From assembly GCA_907163375.1 (NCBI GenBank), contig CAJQUW010009001.1, positions 1 to 64,000 on the forward strand: a DNA stretch of 64,000 bases. Reading direction: 5' to 3'. Position 1 is the stretch's first letter, and each line of letters starts with the position of its first letter. A model generated the notes under the pieces. That model did no database searches. It was not told the DNA's origin and saw only the letters and a list, made by a program, of their open reading frames with translations. The DNA is from Prostheceraeus crozeri. Lineage: Eukaryota > Platyhelminthes > Polycladida > Euryleptidae. Below, in pieces: positions 37,100-48,547 of this stretch. The position numbers and the translations under genes were made by a program.

Positions 37100-39160
37100 G
37101 AAAAGCCTGGTATCCTACCTTTTTGATAACAAGACATCTATTCAAAGCGAAAACGCAATAACACAATTGACACAACACATTAAAGAGACGACAAACTTAC
37201 AACTTCCTGATGATATCGATAAAGTCACTACTGAAATCATGTACAAGGTACGCATTAGATGGCAGAAGGCAAATAGAACGAAGAATGTTTTTCTAAAACA
37301 AAATGAATCCTGGCTTTCTGAAATGCTATTCAAGAGTGGTGCCGGTAATACGAGTAAGGGTGGAAGACCCTCTGTAGAATTTGAGTCGGCGTCCACCGGG
37401 ACAAAAAATCGAAAGGTCACGGGTATTGTGAGTGAATATTCTTCAAACGAACTCTTATACGCATAAAACAAGAGATTAACAATCGAACAGAACACTGAAA
37501 AAGCTAGAGAAGTGAGAAATTTCTGATGAACACCAGACCAGTCCAGAAGAGGCTCTAGCTCTCATACTAGACACTAATCTAACAAAATCGAGTTGTCAAC
37601 TACTGCGAAACCATGCAGTAAGACAAAACTGGAACATATATCCAACATATCATACTATCAAAGAAACTAAAGCCCAATGCTACCCAGAAGGCATCAGCGT
37701 GGCAGATTTCCTATCCGAAACTTGTTAGATCATACTCTTCAAAGGATATATCTGGCTCAGAGAGAAGTCCTGACATCCGAAAGTATTCCAGAATTTAATC
37801 GCTTGTCGTTCAGATGGAAAATCGGGTTCGATGGAGCTACCGGACGATCAGTTTATAAACAGACTTCACTCGAAGAACGACAACTTGCTAATGAAAGCAG
37901 TTTATTTCTAACATGTGTTGTACCTCTGGACATTTCTAGTTTTGCCAATGGAAATCGAACGATAATCTGGCGGAATCCAAAGCCATCATCTACAAACTAC
38001 TGCCGTCCGGTTAGATTCAAATATGAAAAAGAAACAAAAGAAGTAGTCCAACAAGAGTTTGAAAGGATAAAAAATGAAACGACTGAAGTACTTGAGACCA
38101 GAACTTCCATTAATGGCAAGGACATCACTGTTCATCACGTCTTGCAATTGACGATGATAGACGGAAAAATACCTACATCTCTGATGTGACCAATTCAATG
38201 CAGTGCTGTAGCATCTGCGGTGCTTCACCAAAAGAGATGAACGACATTGACAGACTGTTAGAAAAGTCTTATGACAGCAGCAATCTTAGATACAGGATTT
38301 CGATCCTGCATGCGTGGATACGATTTTTTGAAACTGTGTTGCATATTGCATATAAATTGCCGATCAAAAAATATCAGGCAAGAACATTGGCCGAGAAACG
38401 TTCTGTAGAAGAGAGAAAAAAGGAAATTCAGAAACAATTCCGAGAGAGAATGGGTCTTGTAGTTGATCAACCTCGAACAGGATGTTCTGGAACGTCAAAT
38501 GACGGCAACAGTGCGAGAAGAGTGTTCCAAAACTCGAATGTAGCTTCCGAAATCCTACAGATCGATCGCACACTTCTCGAAAAACTACATGTCATCGTCA
38601 TCACAATTTCATGCAACTTTGACATGGACTCAGAAAAATTCAAATCACACTGAATTCAAACAGCAAGATGTTACACGCAACATTACAAATGGTATCCCAT
38701 GCCACAATCAGTACACAAAATCTTATTACACGGACATGCAATCATAGAAGTGTGCAGTTTGCCTCTTGGGATGTACTCAGAAGAAGCGCAAGAGGCCTCA
38801 AACAAATATTTCAAGAAATGCAGGTATGTCTATAGATGAAATTCCGAAATTGCCATGTTGTGCTTCTGCACGAGCTCTTAATCTTAAAAATATATGTGAA
38901 ATTAGTTAATAATATTATTATACTTGTGCTATTACGGATGAATGAAAGTTTTTTTTTTAATTTCCAGAGAACAATTTGCGAGGAAGATATCAAGTTCATC
39001 GACTAACCATGATCTCATGAGAAGGTTGCTGTGCAGTTCGGACCCCCTGATCGCAACTTATCGCAATAATCGAAATACAAAGAAATTGGCTTTGTCATCA
39101 GATGTACTTTCCCTTCTAAAGGAGCCCAATGAGCTACATTTCATTTCATTTGATTTGATT
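37100..39160 (+). pseudogene. Transib transposase (decayed, RAG1-core relative)
   Basis: The order of motifs follows Transib/RAG1. First, an N-terminal part with SWLSEMLFKS and GGRPSVEF (37300-37380). Next, EEALALILDTNLTKSSCQLLRN and YPTYHTIKETKAQCYPEGI (37535-37700). Then LLDHTLQRIY and WKIGFDGATG with the first catalytic Asp (37830-37832), and WRNPKPSSTNYCRPVRF, which parallels the RAG1 EPKPNS block. The second Asp is in MIDGK (38160). A zinc-binding CCSICG follows, then RKKEIQKQFRERMGL, GNSARRVF, WYPMPQSVHKILLHG and SEEAQEASNK with the catalytic Glu (38780-38785). A short intron (donor GTATGT after 38835, acceptor TTTCCAG before 38968) leads to the C-terminal REQFARK and LLCSSDP. There are frame changes near 37465, 37710 and 38170, and an in-frame TGA at 38651. 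No RAG2-like gene is present. Confidence 0.9.
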
Positions 39161-39283
39161 GATCAAATTTTCCGTGCGTATGTTGTAGTCTACACAGTAA
39201 AATTGTTCCAAAAATATTGGTTTTACATGAAAGGTGTGGGTCAGTGAATATAATACGCTTTATACACAAAATCGCAAAGCTGT

Positions 39284-39580
39284 ATCTAACACAGTTTTCT
39301 GGTTGCTATGCAGAAATAGGCTCCCTAGCAACCGTTGCTAAGGGAAAACATCACCATTAAATCCGGCGCTGTCGATTTAGTTAGAATTCATGTCAAGTTT
39401 TTATATCTTGTGATAGCAGCTCAACAGCAAGTTTTGTACATACAGTTTTAATATCTATATCTAACATGGTTTTCTGGTTGCTATGCAGAAATAGACTCCC
39501 TAGCAACCGTTGCTATGGGAAAATATTACCATTAAATTCGGCGCTATCGATTTAGTCGGAATACATGTTAAGTTTTTTAT
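39284..39580 (+). repeat. Two direct copies of a 122-bp unit in the Transib 3' region
   Basis: Copies at about 39284-39407 and 39459-39580 share CCTAGCAACCGTTGCTA, itself a palindrome-like block, and TCGATTTAGT. They differ by a few substitutions. Period is about 175 bases. Confidence 0.85.
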
Positions 39581-39643
39581 CAACAGATGCTCATAGCCGG
39601 GGATAAGGTTTTGTCCCGTTTTGCGGGGTTTTGACCCACTGTG

Positions 39644-39800
39644 CGGGGATGAGAATGGTGCTAAGGGAATGCAAAAGGACAGATTTGATGGACAAGATTG
39701 TGTTGTGTCATAATGATGCATGCGTCAGCAACCTCTCGCAAGAGTTGACGAAAACAGTGACGATGACTCACCACTTGAATAATATGCGCTCAGATAGAAA
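39644..39800 (+). pseudogene. RTE-like LINE fragment, right half
   Basis: This resumes the LINE at the position matching about 30445 (AAGGGAATGCAAAAG parallels AGGGAGTGCAAAAG) and runs to its 3' end (AACCTCTCGCAAGAG, then a GATGAC tail). Confidence 0.82.
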
Positions 39801-40730
39801 TAATAGATCTCATGAATAATTCGAATTTTCGCAATTGTACTGAGGGATCTATTCGAGGGCATGTTACATTAATAACAGACATTGCGTACTTTGATGATGA
39901 GGCGGAATGCGGAAGGGGAGAAATCAAATTAAAATGTCACTGGGACAGTGACGACGAATCCGATGAAAAATAAGTGCAAGCAGTAGAACAAGACGCTTAA
40001 GAAGACTGACGACGTGGCAGCAGCAACTTCGTTAATTTTTGAGGTTGGTTGATACATCACCGATTTCATCATTTCTCTTCATTTTGATAAGATACTAGAA
40101 AGACAGCAATGATGCTATATTTTATGATGATTGACAGAAACACTCATTGGAGGCAACAAAATGTTCATGTGTAGTGACGATTTACAGCAGGGACCGATAA
40201 AACTTCCATCACCGCGGGTCAATTTCGAATCCAGATTTGTGGGTAGCAAGAATTGAAGCGATAGGACAATATGCCATTCCAATGATTTTGAAAACCTTGA
40301 CAGGATGCCGACTCCTTTCGAAAGTCAAGAAACACTTGTCATAATGTTAAGTGATATTTATATAGCGTTTTACACGGTAAAATTTCCTTCCGCTGCATTC
40401 ATGAGTCAGAATTGGCTAACTTTACGGCATATGACTATAGCGAAGACAGCCAGTGATGATGGGTTAAAAATTGCAACGCATCGAATTACAGTGGAGACTA
40501 GCTATAATGAACCCCTTTTTTCTTAACATCAGTAAGAACCGAAACAAAAACTAAATTGCTGCGGCTTGACCTACCGTCTAAAGCCTACACTGCCACGATT
40601 GATGTTGAATAAAGCATTCCATATAAAAGGTTATGAAACTAGAAAGGAACATACTGAAGACTAGTTTCTTCAAAATTTTAAGGATATTTGAGCCATATAG
40701 ATAGCGGTCAGACCAGCATGAATTTACATA

Positions 40731-41180
40731 CTGTAAACCTCTATTTGAACGGCATGCCGCTCAATTTTTCAAACCTTTCCCCGCACTGCCGTTTAATTAG
40801 AGGTGCGGTTCAATTAGAGAATTCCGTTTTATTTTTCGACTAGCTGATCAGAATTTAGAGATGAAAATTTCAGTAATTTTTATCTTAAATCTGTAAATTT
40901 TATAGATGAAAAGCGAAAACATGTAACATAAGAACTCTGCATATATCTATCTGACAAAAGTTAACAAACACAGGTTACCGGTAATCACTGGTTAGAAATC
41001 ACAAACTCACTAGTGAAAATCAAGTGACACGTCGCTGTTGTACCTGAAGATTATTTCAGTCATGTAATTGATGTAGGAGATGAATTCATCAAAGTGTCGT
41101 TAAATTAGAGGGTGCCATTCAATTTTTCAACTCCTCTAGACTGCCGTTATATTAGAGGCACGGTTATATTAGGTTTACGG
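40731..41180. mobile_element. 450-bp pogo-like MITE with TA target duplication
   Basis: The left end is CTGTAAACCTCTATTTGAAC and the right end, reversed, CCGTAAACCTAATATAACCG. TA flanks both sides. Ends of the form C-GTAAACCTC-AT-TAACG are characteristic of pogo/Tigger-type Tc1-mariner elements. Internal copies of AATTAGAGG/ATTAGAGGCACGG repeat the same motif. No coding sequence was found. Confidence 0.75.
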
Positions 41181-41609
41181 TATGCATAATATAAATTTTG
41201 CGAATAAATTATATTTTCATCACATGTAGTAACTGCCAAGTTTTCCATGAAGTGCACTGAATGTAAGCAACTCAAAAACAGGCTTACTGGGTCTATTATA
41301 GACTATAGGTAAATCTTATTCAGCTTTTTCAGTGAGTCTGTCCTTAAGTCTCGGATTCATTCTCAAGCTCATTACATTACCTCACATCTAATCACAAATA
41401 TGGCTTCCGACTGCTTTAGTGCCGTCCGCCAACTCAACCAATATGAAAAGACTCACTTCCTTCTGTCCAGCTATGAAGAAACTCCTGATTACCACTTGCT
41501 CCACTCCAGCCTCCTACACGGCCTACCAGTCCAGACAAAACAGTGAATACACCCTACTAACTGTCCTTCTCCGAATTTCTCCTGCGCCCGCTCCAGTTAC
41601 CATGTAACC

Positions 41610-41900
41610 ACACTGGTTCAATCACTGCAGTAGCTACCTATCCGCTATCGAAATCGAATTACTTACCATGTTGCTGTCAGGACTTTACTTCAGCCGTTGA
41701 GCTCCTTTCTGAAAGCTATCTACTCTTCCATCAGCGCTTTCCGGCCCGTCACACAGGATCTTCGATCCGCTTACACTGATTATCTCTTAACATCGACCTA
41801 CCGCCAGAAGTCCGTGATCCGGCTGCCCGCATCTGAAACAATCTACCAACAAAGGAAGCCTCAAGACAGCTTCTACAGTAGCCCCATAAAATAACGGATG
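41610..41900 (+). pseudogene. Weak CR1/L2-like LINE relic
   Basis: Broken frames read SLQ-LPIRYRNRITYHVAVRT, which resembles the LHWLPVRYRI-K block near the 3' end of CR1/L2 reverse transcriptases, and then PLSSFLKAIYSS. The match is short and frames are disrupted. Confidence 0.4.
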
Positions 41901-43394
41901 GTAGAAGTCCTGACCAATGCCCACCTTCAATTATGTACTGCAAATTCACACTCCTAGATTGTTGACTTATCATATGAATAGTGCCCTTGAAGCCAGGTAA
42001 ACGTCACCGTGATCAACGTTGAAAATGAGGATGACGAAGCCAATAGAGGCAAGAGGACTAATGCCCTCATGCCGACTGGATACATGCACAAAACGCAAGG
42101 ATGAATTATCGAACAAGCTTATTCAGGCAGAACACTTGAATCATCTTCTCAGCCACTTTCTACGTTATACGTACAATAAATACGAATAACTGACGATGAT
42201 GAGCTTCATTTGAAACACTTAGCTTGTCTTACGTTCAAGATTCCTGATAATCTCAGGATCTGAATTTCCTGCATCTCAATTAAGAAATGTTCATTTCCTG
42301 CAAAATACATCTTCCTAACACAAGTTTTGTTTTCTGAAAAGTCTGCTATTAAGATAACCAGGTTGCGAAAAAGGTTACCGTCTGAATAGGTGGTTAAGCT
42401 AAGCAAAGGAAAACTGGACGAGAAGAAATATTGATATTTCGACTGACGAAATTCCTCTAATACATATGCAGCAAAACAAAAAAAAACGTTACCGAACTGA
42501 TGCAATTGCATCAAAGAAGTTAGTTTATCGAACACACACATGAAATAAAAACGAAATGAACAACAGAAGTTTCCTGACCGACAAAATCGTAGTGTGATTA
42601 CACATGAAAAAGGAATACCGTGATCTGACCAAAATGGCTCTGTTGACGTAAATACATCTGCTTTATCATCAACGATTCACGGTATCTGATCCCGCTGCCA
42701 CGTAATCAAAGATCGCGCTGATGTCTTCGCTCTCCATGAGCCGGCATTAGAGAATGTATGAGGCCAGAAAATGCTGCCAAACGTACGAGGTTTTATTATA
42801 CCAATGGCAGCATTGCGCAAAACCCTCAAGATATCGTGTGGAGACAGTGCTCAACGACAGGCAGTTTTAGCAGCACTGTTGATGTAGCAACTTCAATGCC
42901 CCTAAGTATCTGGATTACAATGAACACTTATTGTTCTAATTCAATCACATTTGGCACTTATTTGAATATCACCACAATCACACAATTGGAAGCAGACAGA
43001 AAAAATTACTACTGAGCTACAATTCAGGGTAAAATGGAAAGACGTTAAGAGCATTCTTGTATTGTTGGCATTGAATTTAACGAACACGTTCTCGTTAAAC
43101 TCAATTGGGGCAAATAATTGTTAGCCAAATGTTTAATAACAATTGTCTCCAACACGATTTTGAACTGCGGGTTAGTGAGCTTACCTAGTGAGCTCTTATC
43201 CATTCTGGCCGCCAAAATATTCCCGTGGTGACACTACCGACTCGCATGAGACAGCGCAGACATAGCTAATTGGCAGCAGGAGAAACCACGCGTAACACCT
43301 GTACGGTTCTATCCTCGAACTGTCTTTATCTATCCGAGGTGTCGGCCATTGAAGGAAACTGGCACTTTTTTGAGTGGTTTAATTTATTACAAAC

Positions 43395-43454
43395 CTAATC
43401 CACGAGAGGCCACATCCGTAGCTACCATTATTGTTACTCTTCCAGCTCGGAATT
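43395..43454 (-). CDS. DDX5/17: DEAD-box helicase 60-nt microexon with motif V
   Basis: This small exon continues the helicase gene. It reads FRAGRVTIMVATDVASRGL, i.e. helicase motif V (ATDVASRGLD), which contacts RNA and couples ATP hydrolysis in DEAD-box proteins. It starts after acceptor TTGCTTTTCAG and ends at donor GTTTGT. Its phase (two bases, 19 codons, one base) joins the single G ending the upstream exon and the AT starting the downstream exon, giving the expected Glu and Asp at the junctions. It is too short for a normal ORF screen and is isolated by 9.4 kb and 29.4 kb introns. The exact fit of sequence, phase and both splice sites leaves little doubt. Confidence 0.93.
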
Positions 43455-45070
43455 CTGAAAAGCAACAATGAGGAATGTCAATATAAGGTTACTTCAGGGG
43501 AGGTCGCTTAGTTCAGGGTTGTCAAAAATAAATAGAAATTATATTGGGCCGAGGTTATTAAGTCCAATTCGTGCCAATTCACCCACAAATTCATGCACGA
43601 AATTACTAAAAGATTCCGGGCCTACAAGCAGAGCGTCCACACGCATGTTTTGAAAAAAATGAATGTATCCGAGTATATGACTGAACAAAATACGAGTACA
43701 AAATTACTGACTATGCCTCAGAAATTCTATCACATTTCATGTAAGGTGCACCGATTAATCGGCCGATTATTGACGAACTAGATCGTTAATCGACCGATAA
43801 GTTGCCAAATAATGGACTTTTGGTGATTTTTGTCAATTTATCATGAAAAGTGACTGATAGGATGACAAGATATTAATCTTGAGATGAAAATTTTCAGATT
43901 TTCACATGTACAATAAACTCCTAATCTAAATTTAAACGACTTCTTATTATGATTTAGATAATTGTAAACAACTGAATTCTTTTGCATGCACAAATCTATA
44001 GATAGTATTTTTTCGCTGCGCCTGGGTGGAGGAGCTCTCACATGGACCGGTGGGAACTGGGTCCGAGTTTTCGGTGCGGGTCCGTTAGCCAAGGTCCGGA
44101 TTTTTTCTGTCCCGTTGACGCTTTTTCCGAGAAGTACCCCACTCATGAGTTTCAATTACTAGGTATGGGTCACGCCCAGGTCCGCCATTTCAAATTAGTA
44201 ACTATTTGAATATGTTGGCAAATTCTGCTTGAATAATTAATGATCACATTTTCAAGATTCACTCTAGATGTTTTCTTGTTCAGAATGAAGATATAATGCA
44301 AAAGCATCGTTGAAGAGATTGACTGTAAAGAAATACATGATAATATGGACTGTGTTCTCCTTTAAATCAAAATCATGTGCCTTTTCAGTTGCAGTATATA
44401 TATTTATCAAATCATAATTATCCATCCAATACAGGGGTTTTCAACCTTTTCAGGGGCGTGTACCCCTTCTACCAATAACTGTGGGGCGCGTACCCCTTCT
44501 ACCAAAAAATGTGGGACACGCACTCCTACCGACAGATGTGGGACACGTAACACTTACTTCAACAAAATAACATGAAAATCTAGATGCTTAGAAATTGTGC
44601 AGATATTTCGAAATACCTAGCATAGTACGAAATACTGAACTCAGCATCTTTATTACCATTTCACTTCACTTCTCGTTTATGGCCCACATAAGCCCGTTAG
44701 CTAGGGATGGACAGCGTTACTCTCCTCCTCTTTCTGAACTTCAATTTCGAATGAGATTTAGGCCTATCATACACGTATAGTTCCAACATTCTTAAGACAC
44801 TTCTGGTCAGCAAGTCTTCTCATGCAGGAATTTCAATCTAACGGTGCCTATCGAGTGAACGAATTTTCAATTTTCGAATTAAGGAATTTGTATACAACTT
44901 ATTGACGCCTCAGTAATCCAGGTATAATGATTACCGTTGTATTTATCTACTGAAATAACTAAATAATAACTCATGGATAATCAGCTCTTTCTAAAGTTAC
45001 TTTTTTTCTTTTGAATACAAAGGATGTTTATCTAACAATCTGAGGCCAATTGTCAAAGTTCACAATAAAG

Positions 45071-47363
45071 TCAATGAGAAGGCTGAGGCTGCTTCGAAGA
45101 TGTCAGCTGCTTTATATTTGGTTCTGTCTTTGAAAGGCATACACGCAAATCGCTTTCTATGTTAAGCCGAGTTCTATACTTGCTCATTAAGCTAACCATT
45201 GAACTGAATCCTGACTCGCAAAGGTAGGTTGATGAAAACATCAATAATTTCTTCATAACTAGAAATGCGACACGAGCGTATTTCTCCGACACTTTACACC
45301 AGAAATCAGATAATGTAGCACTAGTTTCAAAAAAGTCTTGTATATGAGTCATTTTGAAGATCGATGAGTTCCTCTTGGTACGTATGGGGACATAACTGTG
45401 GTTCAATCGTGAAAGGGTTTCTGGCGATTCTCTGCGTAATGTCATCAATTTGTGGAAGGTAAGAAGAAACCTCGCTGTGAAGTGACTGTAAGTGAATACA
45501 AATATCTTCTTGCACCGACATAACTTCTTCCACCGAGGACTGTTGAGCATGCTCGTAGAAACAATCAAACATTGCGAAGTTGTTCTCACTAGCATTTGTT
45601 TCCCATAATTTCAGCTTGGCTAGAAATGCTGCAATCAAATTCATGAAATCCAAAACAGTTGCACTACCACCTTGCATGGATCGGTTCACAATATTAATTC
45701 TCCCAAATATATCTGACATATAGCTCAGTCGTAGCATCCATGTTCTGCCGTTCAACCTATCCACGAAAGCTGCAGTTCGAGCGTCACCTTGTTGTTGAAA
45801 GAAAAGGAGCAATTCTTCTGCTAAATGTAGCATTCGATTCAGCATGTTTCCGGCTGACAGCCACCGTACTTGTGTGTAGTAGAGAAGGTTTTTGTGTTCT
45901 GCAGACAGCTCTTGACAAAGAACGCGGAATAGGCGAGTGTTCGTGGCACTTCATTTGACAATATTCACCATTGCTATCACGTCCTTGAGGCTAGGACGTT
46001 TTCGAGGCTAGGGCATACCGGTGAATCATACAATGAAGAGCAACGCACGATGAGCTGACATCTTTGACTCTAGCTTGAAACCCTGAATTTCTACCAAGCA
46101 TGGCAGGAGCTCCATCCGTTGTTACTGCGCATAATTTTGACCAGTCTAACCCGGATTCACGAAAGAACGTATCAACTTCTCTGAAAATGTCCTCTGATGT
46201 AGTCGTATTAAGTGGACGACAGAACAGAAATTCCTCTTTTAAATGACAATCTGTCATGTACTTTACAAATACCATCAATTTATGGTGTCCGTGGCACAGT
46301 GGTTGCGTACTTGGACTAGCGATCTCATGGTCCAGAGGTCGAACCCGGAAAGTGTCACTGGAAGTCGGCAGGAAGGGCATCCGGACTACAAAGCACCACA
46401 ACGCTCCAAACAAAGTCTGACTTCAGTCAGCACCGTCCCAGGCCCCAGTAGGGGTAAAAAGTGACGTAAAAAAAAAAATTAACTGAGAATTACTTTTGAT
46501 ATCAGTTGACTCATCCAACTGTATTGCGAAAAAATCAAATGCAGAATGCTTTATTTTCACTTATGACTTGCGATTTTATGTCATCTGCTGTCATCAATGC
46601 GACGTTTGATAGTATTGTCAGAAAGGGACAGTGGTGCAAGTTTAGCGACATACTTATCTCCTATCATTGTTTCTATGATATCTCTACAACACGGTAATAT
46701 CAATCTCTCACCGATCGTATGGGGCTTCTTTTCCTTTGCTATGCGTAACGCTACTTTATATGAAGTTTCCACTGCTGCTTCATTCCCTTTAACGAACGTT
46801 CCGGACTCATCAAGACGCAATGCCATTAATGACTTAAGCATATGTCTGAAATAGTCACTGTCTTTCTTTGTCAACTCAGGGTGGCATCCACTCAAATGTC
46901 TTTTCAAAAGACTTGGCTTCATACTATGGCGTGACAAAACTTTCGCGCACACAACACACTGAGGGCATTCAAAGCCGTTGTGTAGGATTGATGTGAAACC
47001 AAATTCGATGTAGCAGTCACTGTACTGTCGGATTTTCGTGGAAACTTCTTCATTAACCACAACACTTGAAGAAACGGAGGAAACCTCTAAAGGCGCAGCA
47101 AACAACTCAGTTGAGGCACGAGGTGACGACGACGGTTCCGGCACATGTAGTCGAATAGATTCCAAAGGAACTTCAGTCGAGGCATGAGATGATGGCGATG
47201 ATTCTGGCACATGTAGTCGAATAGATTCCGAAGGCACTTCAGTTGAGGCACGAGATGATGGAGACGGTTGCGGACAAAAGAATCTACTTATTTTCGGTGT
47301 CGACATACTTGAATGTTTTAAGCTTCGATCCCTGTCACGTTTTCGTCTGTTTGCACCAGGCAT
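45071..47363 (-). pseudogene. hAT transposase, ZBED5/SCAND3 family, several frameshifts
   Basis: Minus-strand order: a Ser/Pro-rich leader with three imperfect repeats (SSRASTEVPSESIRLHVPE); a BED-type zinc finger (CPQCVVCAKVLSRHSMKPSLLKRHL); LPCCRDIIETMIG and LSLSDNTIKRRIDD; then after a frame change FFAIQLDESTDI with the first catalytic Asp. Beyond a SINE come VFVKYMTDCHLKEEFLFCRPL, TTDGAPAML (second Asp) and ALHCMIHRYALA. A further frame has the insertion region, and the last one the hAT dimerisation domain (SSTYLCESGFSSMVSLMSKYRTRL, about 45140-45240). At least four frame changes show that it is dead. The family is known both as transposons and as domesticated vertebrate genes; here the flanking TIRs show a transposon. 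Confidence 0.88.
46283..46478 (+). repeat. tRNA-derived SINE inside the hAT copy
   Basis: The head has box A TGGCACAGTGG (46292-46302) and box B GGTCGAACCC (46337-46346). The body contains CAGGAAGGGCATCCGG (46369-46384), and the 3' end is an A-run at about 46468-46478. It interrupts the hAT transposase frame just before VFVKY. The target duplication is short and ambiguous. Confidence 0.82.
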
Positions 47364-48237
47364 AGTTTATTCTTCTATAGAAGATTCCGGTAGTCTCTAA
47401 TTAACAACAGGAGACGTCACAGCAATGAAGTAAGTCAATCACTCTTGAACTCGCAGTACCTTAAGACAATTCAGTATCAACTACCAACCCGAAATCTCAT
47501 CTGTCTATTTCTCATTCCTGTGACGTAGTGTGTTAGTGTAACATAGCTACATCCCACGTTCCCCTATCCATCGACAGTGCCGCGTGCGTTACTGTGTCAG
47601 CATTCAAGCATGCGTTTCAGTTGGCAATCGATGCGTTCACTGAAAGCGCGTCGACCAATCGTGGATAGAGCGTGAATTCGACCATGTCATGCTGTGCAGC
47701 TTGTAAGTTGAAAACATCAGTGTACACTGTACAGTCACACTCACAACAGAGTTGAGTATTACAGCTAAATTACGAATGCTTATGCCTGTTTTTCACATCC
47801 TTCAGCTGCATGCTTAGTAAATATTTGAATTCTTAATTTCAAGACGCGTACCCCCATACAGAAGGGGCACGTACCCCCAGGGGTACGCGTACCTAAGGTT
47901 GAAAACCGCTGTGGAATCCAATATAATAGGCTGCATTAAAAAAAGTGGGTCCAGTAAACTGAGCCAGAATATTTTATTTACATACACGTACGTAATTATT
48001 CTGTTCATCGACTTTGATAAAGAAATCTAACAGCATAACTACAGCAAGTAAATCAAATTTTGTTTTTTGATGTGTCACACACAAAATTCGTGAGATGTCG
48101 CTCACGGTACACAAAATACTCTCGTATGACTTAATTATTTCTATTTACATATACCGTACTTATATACATGTACTTCAGAACGTCATCAAGATGTATGAGT
48201 AGAATTGAATTAGCAACAAATATTCGAGCCCAAACTG

Positions 48238-48252
48238 GGGGGGGGGGGGGGG
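48238..48252 (+). repeat. Poly-G run
   Basis: About 14 consecutive G within the intron. Its exact length may be unreliable in assembly. Confidence 0.9.
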
Positions 48253-48547
48253 AAAGCAGGCGTATTGACTAGAATCTGTGCCCAAAAAAGGAGTATCTCT
48301 CACGCGCTTATATCCCAAAAATTTTCAAAATCGACCAGCACCTCAGAACCGATATGTGAAATACAGCTATTTTGGTTAGTTAGCACAATGAAAATCCTAC
48401 TCACTTGTGCCTTATTTTAGGAGATGCTGCCCATTGAATGCCTATAAAAGTTGTGTCGCTCATGTTTGGAATGGCCCATGCAAATGTTGAACGCAACATT
48501 GGATACCCTTCACACCACCGTCCTAGTTCAGTGTTAAGCTCTATTAT

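Larger units (their letters stand above)
36270..39643 (+). mobile_element. Transib (RAG1-related) DNA transposon with 5-bp target duplication
   Basis: The left terminus is CACAGTGGGTCA and the right terminus is its exact inverse TGACCCACTGTG. CGGGG lies directly outside each end (36265-36269 and 39644-39648). Comparison with the LINE at 30440 confirms the empty site, because the LINE fragment continues across the element without loss. A 5-bp GC-rich duplication and CAC-type ends are hallmarks of Transib. The element is 3,374 bp and carries a decayed Transib transposase. Confidence 0.93.
13972..43394 (-). other. 29.4-kb intron of the helicase gene
   Basis: Intron between the motif V microexon and the motif VI exon, bounded by GTTTGT and TTTCTTACAG on the minus strand. 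It holds most of the mobile elements annotated below. Stretches where I see nothing specific are about 13990-14760, 31870-33600, 34100-35250, 39820-40720 and 41900-43390. Confidence 0.85.
44432..47911 (-). mobile_element. hAT DNA transposon (ZBED5/SCAND3-type transposase)
   Basis: The left end is CAGGGGTTTTCAACCTT and the right end, reversed, CAGCGGTTTTCAACCTT. Both subterminal regions carry GCGTACCCC-type repeats. The octamer ATCCAATA occurs just left of the element (44424-44431) and again at 47916-47923, four bases beyond the right CTG end, so a target duplication is likely but slightly displaced. A broken transposase (45071-47363) and a SINE (46283-46478) lie inside. Confidence 0.85.

Noticed and set aside
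36270-39643. RAG2-like companion gene inside the Transib element
   Set aside because: No second long frame or Kelch-type pattern was found on either strand, so this is a Transib element and not a RAG1-RAG2 pair.
42758-43015. 85-codon frame containing STVDVATS, considered as the helicase motif V exon
   Set aside because: Wrong strand, no flanking helicase residues and no suitable phase.
43180-43215. Minus-strand ATG with good context followed by a splice-donor-like GTAAGC
   Set aside because: It briefly resembled a first exon (MDKSSL), but no downstream reading frame or homology supports it, and the true missing helicase exon was found nearby at 43395-43454.
43745-43800. hAT-like terminus AGGTGCACCGATTAATCGG
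   Set aside because: No opposing end or duplication was found; the similar GGGGTGCACCGG at 4010 is too far away and differs inside.
45740-45958. Plus-strand frames across the hAT transposase (also 46243-46464 and 46597-46854)
   Set aside because: Antisense shadows of the transposase and SINE sequence.
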